In this document: positions 7,196 to 14,265 of the stretch, piece by piece | How the letters are laid out: each line of letters starts with the position of its first letter | Numbering within the stretch: position 1 is the stretch's first letter | NCBI GenBank assembly: GCA_043766985.1 | Contig: JAYUHM010000049.1 | Span: 1-17,341 of the forward strand | DNA from: JAAFIP01 sp043766985 | Lineage (GTDB): Bacteria; Pseudomonadota; Gammaproteobacteria; Burkholderiales; Burkholderiaceae_C | Direction of reading: 5' to 3' | DNA: 17,341 nucleotides | Notes under the pieces: model-generated | Seen by the model: the letters and a program-made list of their open reading frames with translations, nothing else | Told to the model about the DNA's origin: nothing | Databases searched by the model: none | Program-made: the position numbers and the translations under genes

Positions 7196-7959
7196 GTAGC
7201 GCCTTTGTCAAAGCCGGTCAGGCTTTGCTGCCAATAGCCCAGGCGCGCATGGTCGGTCAGGTCTACCTGCAGCGGGGTGATGGTGATATGCCCTGCCAGC
7301 GAGGTTTCAAAGTCGGTGCCTGCGCCCTCGGCTTTAGCCGGCCCTGCAGCGCCTATCCAGTACATGGTCTCACCGCGCGGGCTGGTCTGCTGGATGACGG
7401 GCTCGGCGGCGTGGCGGCGGCCCAGGCGGCAGACCTTGGGGCCCAGTATGTCGTTGAAGGGTCGGTTGGGAATGTTCACGTTCAGCAGCCACGGCGGCCC
7501 GCCCTCGTGCAGGCTGTGCGCGTAATGCAGCACCAGGTCGCGCGCCTTGGCGGCAGCGTCGTCTATGTAGGCCCAGCCTTTCTCGGCCTGCGAAAAAGCC
7601 AGCGCGGGTATGCCAAACAGATAGCCTTCCATGGCCGCGCCCACGGTGCCGCTGTAGATGGTGTCGTCGCCCATATTGGCGCCGTTATTGATACCCGATA
7701 CAACCAAGTCTGGCTTGTACCCCAGCAAGCCCGTCAGGGCAATGTGCACGCAGTCGGCTGGCGTGCCGTTAACGTAGCGGAAGCCATTGCTGCCTTTATG
7801 CACGTACAGCGGGGCATTTAGCGTAAGGGCGTTGGACTTGGCACTGTTGTTGTGCTCGGGGGCTATGACCTCTACCTCGGCGACCGTCTTTAGCGCCTCG
7901 TAAAGCGCCACAATGCCTGGGGCCTGGAAACCATCGTCGTTGGATAACAAAATTTTCAT
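7192..7959 (-). CDS. surE: 5'/3'-nucleotidase SurE
   Basis: SurE is a cytoplasmic metal-dependent phosphatase that removes phosphate from nucleoside monophosphates and short polyphosphates, and is linked to stationary-phase survival. The 255-residue protein has the full metal site: NDDG with D8 and D9, S39 in HNNSAKSNALTL, and N92 in SGINNGANMGDD. The GTPADCVHIAL segment (65-75) is also conserved. Length matches the family. It is the first gene of the minus-strand cluster and overlaps pcm by four bases. No clear ribosome binding site precedes ATG 7959; the start is set by the family N-terminus MKILLSNDDG. A promoter must lie in the 67-base gap to the divergent oxidoreductase gene or within it. 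Confidence 0.95.
   Translation of the reverse strand: MKILLSNDDGFQAPGIVALYEALKTVAEVEVIAPEHNNSAKSNALTLNAPLYVHKGSNGFRYVNGTPADCVHIALTGLLGYKPDLVVSGINNGANMGDDTIYSGTVGAAMEGYLFGIPALAFSQAEKGWAYIDDAAAKARDLVLHYAHSLHEGGPPWLLNVNIPNRPFNDILGPKVCRLGRRHAAEPVIQQTSPRGETMYWIGAAGPAKAEGAGTDFETSLAGHITITPLQVDLTDHARLGYWQQSLTGFDKGAT
7202..7206 (-). promoter_or_regulatory. ribosome binding site deciding the pcm start
   Basis: AAAGG on the minus strand lies six bases before ATG 7195. It supports translation of the long Pcm N-terminal extension that carries the repeat. Confidence 0.6.
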
Positions 7960-7967
7960 AAGGCAAA

Positions 7968-7997
7968 TTGTAGGTCAACGGGTCGTGCTGGTACTAT
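7968..7997 (+). promoter_or_regulatory. possible sigma-70-type promoter for the oxidoreductase gene
   Basis: TTGTAG (7968-7973) and TACTAT (7992-7997) are separated by 18 bases, about 30 bases before ATG 8027. The matches to consensus are 3 or 4 of 6 each, so this is a weak call. Confidence 0.3.
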
Positions 7998-8014
7998 TGT
8001 TGTTTGCACCAGAC

Positions 8015-8020
8015 AAGGAG
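8015..8020 (+). promoter_or_regulatory. ribosome binding site deciding the oxidoreductase start
   Basis: AAGGAG lies six bases before ATG 8027. It rules out the upstream in-frame ATG at 7913, which would overlap surE. Confidence 0.8.
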
Positions 8021-8026
8021 ACAAAC

Positions 8027-9016
8027 ATGCAAGCTTGGTTATGTGAAAACCCCACCGGTATAGACGCCCTCACCTGGAAAGATCTTCCCACGCCAACGCC
8101 CAAAGCGGGTGAGGTACTGATCGAGATCAAGGCGGCCAGCCTGAACTTTCCTGATATCTTGATCGTGCAAAACAAATACCAAATGAAGCCCGCCCTGCCC
8201 TTTGTGCCCGGCTCCGAGTACGCGGGCATTGTGCAGGCGGTGGGCGAAGGTGTTACGCACTTGAAAGTGGGCCAGTCGGTGGCCTGCCTGTCGGGCACTG
8301 GCGGCTTTGGCACCCACACCATTGCGCCGGCAGCCCTGTGCATGCCCCTGCCCCCCGGTTTTGGCCACGTGGACGCTGCCGCGTTCATCATGATCTACGC
8401 TACCTCGCACCACGCGCTGATAGACCGCGCGCAGCTTAAAGCGGGCGAAATTGTGCTGGTACTGGGCGCAGCGGGCGGCGTGGGCACGGCGGCTATCCAG
8501 ATTGCCAAAGCCGCGGGCGCTAAAGTGATCGCCGCTGCATCGAGCGACGAAAAATGTGCGCTGTGCACATCCATTGGTGCAGACGCCACCATCAACTACA
8601 GCGCGGGCAACCTGCGCGAGGCCATCAAGGCAGCCACAGAGGCGTTGGGTGGTAAAGGCGGCCCCGATGTAATTTACGACCCCGTGGGCGGTGACTTTGC
8701 CGAGCCTGCCTTCCGCTCTATCGGCTGGCGTGGGCGCTACCTGGTCGTGGGCTTTGCCAGCGGGCCGATTCCGGCACTTCCGTTTAACTTGGCCTTGCTC
8801 AAGGGCGCGTCCATCGTGGGCGTGTTTTGGGGTGACTTTGCCAGACGCGAACCCAAAGCCAATGCCGCCATGATGGCGGAGCTGGCCCAGTGGTACGGGG
8901 CAGGCAAGATCAAACCCGTGATTGACCGCACCATGCCAATGAGCGAGCTGAAAGCCGCCTACGCGCACATGGGCTCGCGCGGGGTGATGGGCAAGCTGGT
9001 GATGGTGAACCCGTAA
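8027..9016 (+). CDS. NADPH:quinone oxidoreductase family protein (zinc-independent MDR)
   Basis: The 329-residue protein belongs to the medium-chain dehydrogenase/reductase superfamily, quinone oxidoreductase branch, which passes hydride from NADPH to quinones or enones. The N-terminal GroES-like domain covers about 1-125, with PFVPGSEYAGIV (58-69) in place of the GHE zinc motif of alcohol dehydrogenases. The Rossmann fold carries the nucleotide loop LGAAGGVGTAAIQIAKAAGA (146-165). The C-terminal GVMGKLVM is typical of the branch. An upstream in-frame extension of 38 codons is rejected, because AAGGAG sits just before ATG 8027 and the family N-terminus begins there. It is divergent from surE and probably separately transcribed. 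The substrate cannot be read from sequence. Confidence 0.88.
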   Translation: MQAWLCENPTGIDALTWKDLPTPTPKAGEVLIEIKAASLNFPDILIVQNKYQMKPALPFVPGSEYAGIVQAVGEGVTHLKVGQSVACLSGTGGFGTHTIAPAALCMPLPPGFGHVDAAAFIMIYATSHHALIDRAQLKAGEIVLVLGAAGGVGTAAIQIAKAAGAKVIAAASSDEKCALCTSIGADATINYSAGNLREAIKAATEALGGKGGPDVIYDPVGGDFAEPAFRSIGWRGRYLVVGFASGPIPALPFNLALLKGASIVGVFWGDFARREPKANAAMMAELAQWYGAGKIKPVIDRTMPMSELKAAYAHMGSRGVMGKLVMVNP

Positions 9017-9022
9017 CTGCCA

Positions 9023-9047
9023 GCGGCGTGATGCCCACTCACGCTGC
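9023..9047 (+). repeat. stem-loop directly after the oxidoreductase stop
   Basis: GCGGCGTGA (9023-9031) pairs with TCACGCTGC (9039-9047) with one G-U pair and a 7-base loop. It lies seven bases after TAA 9016. No T-run follows, so it may protect the 3' end or slow polymerase rather than act as a classic terminator. A tandem ctccagctg follows directly. Confidence 0.45.
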
Positions 9048-9102
9048 CCTCCAGCTGCTCTCCAGCTGTCCTACGCCGCATTTACCAGCGCTTTACGCCA
9101 TA

Positions 9103-9139
9103 AGCCCAATAGAGTAGGGCACAAGAAGCTATAAAATTA
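9103..9139 (+). repeat. dispersed short repeat, copy C (3' edge of the nitronate monooxygenase gene)
   Basis: Bases 9103-9131 match copy A in 22 of 29 positions without gaps, including GGCACAAGAAGCTA against the core AGCACAAGCAGCTA. The similarity runs out around 9138, inside the minus-strand TAA stop (9139-9137) of the convergent gene. The copy lies between two convergent genes. Confidence 0.55.
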
Positions 9140-10093
9140 GGAGCAGATGCGCGCCTTCGCCTCGGCATACTCGCGCTTCAAACGGGCCACATAGTCAGCC
9201 GTGCTGGTGATTTCTTTGATGGCGCCGATGCCTTGGCCACAGCCCCAGATGTCTTTCCAGGCTTTGGCTTCACCACCGCCGCCAAAGTTCATCTTGCTGG
9301 GGTCGCTCTCGGGCAGGTTGTCGGGGTCCATACCAGAGTTTTTGATACTGCCTTTGAGGTAGTTGCCGTGGATGCCGGTGTAGAAGTTGCTGTACACAAT
9401 GTCGTCAGAATCGCTCTGGGTGATCATCTCTTTATAGCCATCCACCGCGCGCGCCTCGTGCGTGGCAATAAAGGCGCTGCCGATGTAGGCGAGGTCTGCG
9501 CCCATGGCTTGCGCAGCCAACACCGCACCACCGGTCGATATGGAGCCTGACAGCACCACAGGGCCGTCAAACCATGCGCGAATCTCTTGCACCATGGCAA
9601 AGGGTGATTTGACGCTGGCGTGGCCACCAGCCCCTGCTGCCACGGGAATAAGGCCGGTAGCGCCCTTCTCTATCGCCTTGTGGGCAAATACGTTGTTGAT
9701 CACATCGTGCAGGGTAATGCCGCCCCAGGCTTGCACACCCTTGTTCACGTCCTCGCGCGCGCCCAGGCTGGTGATAACGATAGGCACCTTGAACTTCTCG
9801 CACACCGCCATGTCGTGCTCCAGACGGTCATTGCTTTTGTGCACGATCTGGTTGATGGCGTACGGCGCGGCCTTGTTGTTCGGGTTGGCTTTGTCATGCG
9901 CCGCCAAGGTCTCGGTAATCTCAGCCAACCAGTCCTCCAACTGCGCCGCCGGACGGGCGTTCAGCGCAGGCATGCTACCCACCACACCAGCGATGCACTG
10001 CGCTATTACCAGCTTGGGGTTGCTGATGATGAACAGGGGGCTACCGATGACGGGGAAAGGTAGATTTTGCAAGATGGGGGGCAGTTTTGACAT
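9137..10093 (-). CDS. nitronate monooxygenase / 2-nitropropane dioxygenase-like FMN protein
   Basis: The 318-residue protein has an FMN-binding TIM-barrel of the nitronate monooxygenase family, which oxidises nitronates such as propionate-3-nitronate. Visible motifs are PVIGSPLFIIS near the N-terminus (14-24), VAAGAGGHAS with H158, the position of the family's catalytic histidine, and the phosphate-binding GSISTGGAVLAAQAMGAD (183-200) followed by YIGSAF. The open frame runs 40 codons further upstream, but that part is encoded by the inverted repeat and would start in it. ATG 10093 has AAAGG five bases upstream and gives the family N-terminus. Many members have no proven nitronate substrate, and some act as enoyl reductases. 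It follows the acyl-CoA dehydrogenase gene on the same strand, across a 258-base gap. Confidence 0.85.
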   Translation of the reverse strand: MSKLPPILQNLPFPVIGSPLFIISNPKLVIAQCIAGVVGSMPALNARPAAQLEDWLAEITETLAAHDKANPNNKAAPYAINQIVHKSNDRLEHDMAVCEKFKVPIVITSLGAREDVNKGVQAWGGITLHDVINNVFAHKAIEKGATGLIPVAAGAGGHASVKSPFAMVQEIRAWFDGPVVLSGSISTGGAVLAAQAMGADLAYIGSAFIATHEARAVDGYKEMITQSDSDDIVYSNFYTGIHGNYLKGSIKNSGMDPDNLPESDPSKMNFGGGGEAKAWKDIWGCGQGIGAIKEITSTADYVARLKREYAEAKARICS

Positions 10094-10098
10094 GTTGA

Positions 10099-10103
10099 CC
10101 TTT
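10099..10103 (-). promoter_or_regulatory. ribosome binding site deciding the nitronate monooxygenase start
   Basis: AAAGG on the minus strand is five bases before ATG 10093. It argues against the longer frame starting at 10213. Confidence 0.6.
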
Positions 10104-10135
10104 GTTAAAGCAAATGCTGAGGGATATGGGGGAGA

Positions 10136-10346
10136 ACTTCCGGACGCAGAGGACGCTAAGGTTACGCAGAGGACGCAAAAGAAGACAAAAGAAATACAAA
10201 AATTGGAAAACAAAACTTAAAATTTTTTACTTACTACGCACGAAAAGATCTAGTCTCTTTTTTTATAGTTTTATAGTTTTGTATTTTTTTGGCATTTTCT
10301 TTTTGGCGTCCTTTGCGTAATTTTTGCGTCCTCTGCGTCCGGAAGT
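10136..10346. repeat. 211-bp inverted repeat element between two minus-strand genes
   Basis: The outer 21 bases are perfectly inverted: 10136-10156 against 10326-10346 (acttccggacgcagaggacg then c). Inward, the arms continue imperfectly for another ~45 bases. Each arm holds two copies of a ~14-base unit related to GACGCAGAGGACGC, so four copies lie in dyad order. The centre (about 10205-10290) is AT-rich. The right end is six bases from the acyl-CoA dehydrogenase stop. No transposase frame is inside, so it could be a MITE-like or palindromic repeat. Confidence 0.85.
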
Positions 10347-10351
10347 CCGAT

Positions 10352-12142
10352 TTAAAAAGCTTCGAGTGCCAACGCCGTAACGCAATCGGCACCTTCCACA
10401 ATGCTATCCCGCACGCCGGGTGCTTTAGACAACATATGGTCAGCATAAAAGCGTGCCGTGATGATCTTGGCCTGCATAAACGCAGTGTCTTCGCCCTTAG
10501 CCAAGCAGTCTTCGGCCGCCAACAGCGAACGGGCCATTTGCCAGCCAGCAAACACATTGCCCGCCAGCATGAGGTAGGGCACGCTGCCTGCAAACACCGC
10601 ATTCGGTGCGGCCTTGGTGTTGCCTGCTACGAAGTTGATCACATCGATCAAGGCCAAGCGTGCAGCGGTTAAGCGTTTCAGCACTGCCAAGCCTTGCACT
10701 GTCGCGCGCTTGGCCAGTTCTTTCTCAGTCGCTTCAATTTGCGCAACGATAGCTTTGGCCGTGGTGCCGCCATCGCGTGCGGTTTTGCGGCCTACCAAGT
10801 CATTAGCCTGGATGGCGGTGGTGCCTTCGTAGATCGTCAAAATTTTGGCGTCGCGGTAGTACTGCGCTGCACCGGTCTCTTCGATAAAGCCCATACCGCC
10901 GTGCACTTGCACGCCCAGGCTGGTGACTTCCAAGCTCATCTCGGTGCTGTAGCCTTTGACCAGCGGCACCATAAATTCGTAGAACGCGGCGTTTTGCTTG
11001 CGCACCTCGGCATCGGGGTGGTGGTGCGCTGCGTCATACGCCGCAGCAGCTCCGGCGGCCATGGCGCGGCAGCCCTCCACGTAGGCGCGCATGGTCATCA
11101 GCATGCGCTTCACGTCGGGGTGGTGAATGATGGGGGCGCTGGCCGCTATCGAGCCATCCACTGGGCGGCTTTGCACGCGGTCTTTGGCGTAGCCCACGGC
11201 CTTTTGGTACGCGCGCTCGGCAATGGCCACGCCTTGCATGCCCACCGCGTAGCGCGCGGCATTCATCATGATGAACATGTATTCCAGGCCACGGTTTTCC
11301 TGGCCGACGAGGTAGCCCACGGCACCACCGTGGTCGCCATACTGCAACACGGCTGTGGGGCTGGCCTTGATGCCCAATTTGTGTTCGATGCTGACGCAAT
11401 GCACGTCATTGCGCGCGCCGAGTGAACCGTCTTTGTTGACCATGAACTTGGGCACCACGAACAAGCTAATGCCCTTGACACCCTCGGGCGCACCCACCAC
11501 GCGGGCCAGCACCAGGTGCACCAGGTTCTCGGCCATGTCGTGCTCACCGTAGGTGATGTAGATCTTGGTGCCGAACACTTTGTAGGTGCCATCGGCCTGC
11601 GGATCGGCCTTGGTACGCACCATGGCCAAATCACTGCCCGCCTGCGGCTCGGTCAGGTTCATGGTGCCGGTCCAGTTGCCGCTGACCAGGTTTTCTAAAT
11701 ACGTCGCTTTTAGCTCGTCGCTACCCGCAGTGAGCAGCGCCTCAATCGCACCGTCGCTCAGTAGCGGGCACAGCGCAAAGCTCATGTTGGCGCTGTTGAG
11801 CATCTCGCCGCAGGCCGCCCCAATCGTCTTGGGCAAGCCCTGTCCACCGTATTCGGTAGGATGCTGCAAACCCTGCCAGCCGCCCTCGGCATACTGCTTG
11901 TAGGCCTCTTTAAAGCCCGGTGTGGTGGTGACCTTGCCGTCTTTGAAGCTGCTCGGGTTAATGTCGCCCGTCCAGTTCAGTGGCGCCAGCACGCCTTCGT
12001 TGAACTTGGCACATTCTTCCAGCACCGCTTCGGCGGTGTCGTAGCCTGCGTCTTCAAAGCCTGGGATTTTTGAAACTGCGTCAATGTTGGCGATGTGCTT
12101 GATCGCGAACAGCATGTCTTTGAGGGGGGCTTTGTAGGTCAT
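10352..12142 (-). CDS. acyl-CoA dehydrogenase, ~600-residue DmdC/FadE-like type
   Basis: The 596-residue flavoenzyme oxidises an acyl-CoA to the 2-enoyl-CoA and hands electrons to ETF. The N-terminal helical domain is followed by the flavin-binding middle segment MNLTEPQAGSDLAMVRTKA (161-179), typical of the superfamily. The C-terminal helical domain contains VQVHGGMGFIEE and the catalytic-base region TIYEGTTAIQANDL with E439. An extra C-terminal domain of about 120 residues (from about 470) sets it apart from 380-residue short-chain enzymes. That layout is shared with DmdC (3-methylmercaptopropionyl-CoA dehydrogenase) and related enzymes; the actual substrate is open. It is the third gene after etfB and etfA on the same strand, 58 bases from etfA, so it is likely co-transcribed with its electron acceptor. 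Confidence 0.92.
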   Translation of the reverse strand: MTYKAPLKDMLFAIKHIANIDAVSKIPGFEDAGYDTAEAVLEECAKFNEGVLAPLNWTGDINPSSFKDGKVTTTPGFKEAYKQYAEGGWQGLQHPTEYGGQGLPKTIGAACGEMLNSANMSFALCPLLSDGAIEALLTAGSDELKATYLENLVSGNWTGTMNLTEPQAGSDLAMVRTKADPQADGTYKVFGTKIYITYGEHDMAENLVHLVLARVVGAPEGVKGISLFVVPKFMVNKDGSLGARNDVHCVSIEHKLGIKASPTAVLQYGDHGGAVGYLVGQENRGLEYMFIMMNAARYAVGMQGVAIAERAYQKAVGYAKDRVQSRPVDGSIAASAPIIHHPDVKRMLMTMRAYVEGCRAMAAGAAAAYDAAHHHPDAEVRKQNAAFYEFMVPLVKGYSTEMSLEVTSLGVQVHGGMGFIEETGAAQYYRDAKILTIYEGTTAIQANDLVGRKTARDGGTTAKAIVAQIEATEKELAKRATVQGLAVLKRLTAARLALIDVINFVAGNTKAAPNAVFAGSVPYLMLAGNVFAGWQMARSLLAAEDCLAKGEDTAFMQAKIITARFYADHMLSKAPGVRDSIVEGADCVTALALEAF

Positions 12143-12200
12143 ATCGTTGTCTCTCGTAGTGTTCGCTGGGTAGGGGGATGAAGAGGGGAGTTTTTAAAGA

Positions 12201-13133
12201 CTATAAAGCCGCGACCAACTCTGGCACAGCCACAAACAAATCAGCAGCCAAACCAAAATCGGCCACACTAAATATCGGTGCCTCCGGATCCTTATTGATC
12301 GCTACGATCACCTTCGAATCCTTCATACCCGCCAAGTGCTGGATAGCACCGCTGATGCCGCAGGCCACATACAACTGGGGTGCGACGATTTTGCCGGTTT
12401 GGCCTACTTGCCAGTCGTTGGGGGCGTAGCCTGCATCGACTGCAGCGCGTGATGCGCCCAGGGCCGCGCCGAGTTTGTCGGCCAGCGGGGTCATTACGTC
12501 ATTGAACTTCTCGGCACTGCCCAGCGCCCGGCCACCGCTGACGATGATCTTGGCTGCCGTCAACTCGGGTCGGTCGTTCTTGGCGATTTCGCTGCCCATA
12601 AAGGTGCTCTTGCCGCTGTCGGCCACACCCGCCAGCACTTCCACAGCAGCACTGCCCCCAGTCGCAGCTGCGGGGTCAAAACCTGTAGTGCGTACGGTGA
12701 TCACCTTGGTCGCGTCCAGGCTTTGCACGATGGCAATGGCGTTGCCCGCATAGATCGGGCGCTCAAAGGTGTCTACGCTGTCCACTTTGGTGACGTCGCT
12801 GATCTGGCCTACGTCTAACTTGGCGGCTACGCGCGGGGCAATGTTTTTGCCCGATGCGGTGGCGGGGAAGAGGATGTGCGAGTAATTAGCGGCAATGGCC
12901 AGCACCTGCGCGGCCATGTTCTCGGCCAGGCCGTGGGCAAAGTGCGCGCCGTCGGCGTGGATGACTTTGGCCACACCGGCGATTTGCGCAGCGGCTGCCG
13001 CCGCAGGGCCAGCACTGGAGCCAGCAACCAGCACATGCACGTCACCACCACAGGCAATGGCGGCGGTAACGGTGTTCAGGGTTGCGCCTTTGATGGTGGC
13101 GTTGTCGTGTTCTGCAATTACTAAACTTGTCAT
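12201..13133 (-). CDS. etfA: electron transfer flavoprotein alpha subunit
   Basis: EtfA pairs with EtfB to form the soluble FAD carrier that takes electrons from acyl-CoA dehydrogenases and passes them to ETF-ubiquinone oxidoreductase. The 310-residue length is typical. The FAD-binding C-terminal domain shows IIVSGGRALGS (196-206), SRAAVDAGY (228-236), GQTGKIVAPQLYVACGISGA (244-263) with IQH following, and AINKDPEAPIF (278-288). The N-terminal domain contains the HILFPATASGKNIAPRVAAKL segment. AAAGGA lies about six bases before ATG 13133. It follows etfB by 66 bases. Confidence 0.96.
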   Translation of the reverse strand: MTSLVIAEHDNATIKGATLNTVTAAIACGGDVHVLVAGSSAGPAAAAAAQIAGVAKVIHADGAHFAHGLAENMAAQVLAIAANYSHILFPATASGKNIAPRVAAKLDVGQISDVTKVDSVDTFERPIYAGNAIAIVQSLDATKVITVRTTGFDPAAATGGSAAVEVLAGVADSGKSTFMGSEIAKNDRPELTAAKIIVSGGRALGSAEKFNDVMTPLADKLGAALGASRAAVDAGYAPNDWQVGQTGKIVAPQLYVACGISGAIQHLAGMKDSKVIVAINKDPEAPIFSVADFGLAADLFVAVPELVAAL

Positions 13134-13199
13134 GAAAATTCCTTTAATCAGTTAAGGACTTGGCAACACACTGCTGCGTTGCTCTGCCCCGCAAAGTTG

Positions 13200-13949
13200 T
13201 TAGATTACTTTCGCCGTGTTCTTCAGCTTGTCCACCAGCGTGGCGACATCCGGCACCATGATGCCCGCGCTGCGCTTGGGCGGCTCCATCACTGTGAGGG
13301 TTTTGATACGCGGCTTCACGTCTACGCCCAGGTCTTCGGGTTTGAACACGTCGAGCTGTTTTTTCTTGGCCTTCATGATGTTAGGCAAGGTTACGTAGCG
13401 CGGCTCGTTCAGGCGCAGGTCAGTGGTGATGATGGCGGGCAGGCTGATGGACAAGGTCTCCAGGCCGCCGTCTACTTCGCGCGTCACCTGGGCTTTGCCG
13501 TCGACAATCTCCACTTTGGATGCAAAGGTGGCCTGCGGCAAATCAGCCAACGCAGCCAGCATCTGGCCGGTTTGGTTGCAGTCGTCGTCAATGGCTTGTT
13601 TGCCCAAAATCACCAAGCCGGGTTGCTCTTTGTCAATCAAGGCTTTCAGCAGTTTGGCCACGGCCAGGGGTTGCAGCTCTTCGGTGGTTTCCACCAAAAT
13701 AGCGCGGTCAGCGCCAATGGCCATGGCGGTGCGCAGGGTTTCCTGGCACTGCGTAACGCCGCAAGACACGGCGATAATTTCGGTGACGATGCCTTTTTCT
13801 TTCAGGCGTGTGGCTTCTTCCACCGCAATCTCGTCAAACGGGTTCATGCTCATTTTGACGTTGGCGATATCGACCCCCGTGTTGTCCGATTTGACCCGGA
13901 CTTTCACGTTGTAATCCACCACGCGTTTGACAGCTACCAAAACCTTCAT
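13200..13949 (-). CDS. etfB: electron transfer flavoprotein beta subunit
   Basis: The 249-residue EtfB binds AMP and docks to partner dehydrogenases. AMP-binding residues lie in ILGKQAIDDDCNQTGQM (114-130). The recognition-loop signature EPRYVTLPNIMKAKKKQLD (182-200) is complete, including the leucine that inserts into partner enzymes. The frame continues 14 codons upstream to 13991, but ATG 13949 gives the family N-terminus MKVLVAVKRVVDYN and has GGAG eight bases before it. It is the first gene of the etfB-etfA-dehydrogenase unit. A TATAAT hexamer and a 24-bp palindrome about 110-140 bases upstream are candidate control sites. Confidence 0.96.
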   Translation of the reverse strand: MKVLVAVKRVVDYNVKVRVKSDNTGVDIANVKMSMNPFDEIAVEEATRLKEKGIVTEIIAVSCGVTQCQETLRTAMAIGADRAILVETTEELQPLAVAKLLKALIDKEQPGLVILGKQAIDDDCNQTGQMLAALADLPQATFASKVEIVDGKAQVTREVDGGLETLSISLPAIITTDLRLNEPRYVTLPNIMKAKKKQLDVFKPEDLGVDVKPRIKTLTVMEPPKRSAGIMVPDVATLVDKLKNTAKVI

Positions 13950-13957
13950 ATCACTAG

Positions 13958-13961
13958 CTCC
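13958..13961 (-). promoter_or_regulatory. ribosome binding site deciding the etfB start
   Basis: GGAG on the minus strand is eight bases before ATG 13949 and supports it over the in-frame start at 13991. Confidence 0.6.
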
Positions 13962-14056
13962 ACAAGTTAATTGAATTGACGTGTACGTCAACTGCGGACA
14001 TTGTATGCGCCCTGTTCAAACATTGACGCAGCGCAGCAAACCGAATTGCGTAAACT

Positions 14057-14080
14057 AAAAAAGCACGATCGTTCTATTTT
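14057..14080. promoter_or_regulatory. near-perfect 24-bp palindrome, candidate repressor operator
   Basis: The palindrome is centred between 14068 and 14069, with perfect core ACGATCGT (14065-14072). Ten of twelve base pairs match; the exceptions are 14064/14073 and 14061/14076. Size and symmetry suit a dimeric helix-turn-helix repressor such as a TetR-family protein. On the minus strand it begins four bases after a TATAAT, so it would cover the etfB transcription start. On the plus strand it ends just before a TATTAT. Confidence 0.5.
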
Positions 14081-14084
14081 TCGT

Positions 14085-14090
14085 ATTATA
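14085..14090 (-). promoter_or_regulatory. candidate -10 element of the etfB-etfA operon
   Basis: The minus strand reads TATAAT from 14090 to 14085, a perfect -10 consensus. The -35 position 17 bases upstream reads CTAAAT, a poor match, so activation or a weak -35 must be assumed. The overlapping plus-strand TATTAT (14084-14089) could serve the TRAP operon, but no good plus-strand -35 was found. Confidence 0.4.
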
Positions 14091-14265
14091 GAGACGAATC
14101 TGCGTAAATTTAGACCCATCACCCCAAAACCGTCAGCCTAACGACAATTAACCAACCGCGTGGTCGGGTAATTCGGGTAAACGAGTAGGATGCCGCCGGG
14201 GGGCAACCGTTAAAGTACTCTCACTATCGTGTCTTGCACTGCAACACTTCCCCAAGGATTCGCCC

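Larger units (their letters stand above)
13950..14265. other. divergent intergenic region between etfB and the TRAP operon
   Basis: These 316 bases hold no credible gene. They contain the etfB ribosome binding site, the palindrome at 14057-14080, overlapping -10-like hexamers on both strands at 14084-14090, a direct repeat TGCGTAAA (14047-14054 and 14101-14108), a 9-base tandem TCGGGTAA (14164-14171 and 14173-14180), and AAGGA (14254-14258) for the DctP start. Confidence 0.7.

Noticed and set aside
7913..8026. 38-codon extension of the quinone oxidoreductase frame
   Set aside because: It overlaps the surE start region, is not family-like, and AAGGAG directly precedes ATG 8027.
10094..10213. 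40-codon N-terminal extension of the nitronate monooxygenase frame
   Set aside because: It is encoded largely by the left arm of the inverted repeat, looks like repeat-derived hydrophobic sequence, and a ribosome binding site plus the family N-terminus point to ATG 10093.
10136..10346. CRISPR array or insertion sequence
   Set aside because: The repeated units are inverted as well as direct, spacers are not uniform, and no cas or transposase gene is present.
10694..11425. 243-residue plus-strand open frame opposite the acyl-CoA dehydrogenase gene
   Set aside because: It is a His/Ala-rich antisense shadow without family motifs or a ribosome binding site.
13179..13970. 263-residue plus-strand open frame opposite etfB
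   Set aside because: It mirrors etfB almost end to end, is His/Gln-rich as expected for an antisense frame of a GC-rich gene, and has no recognisable domain.
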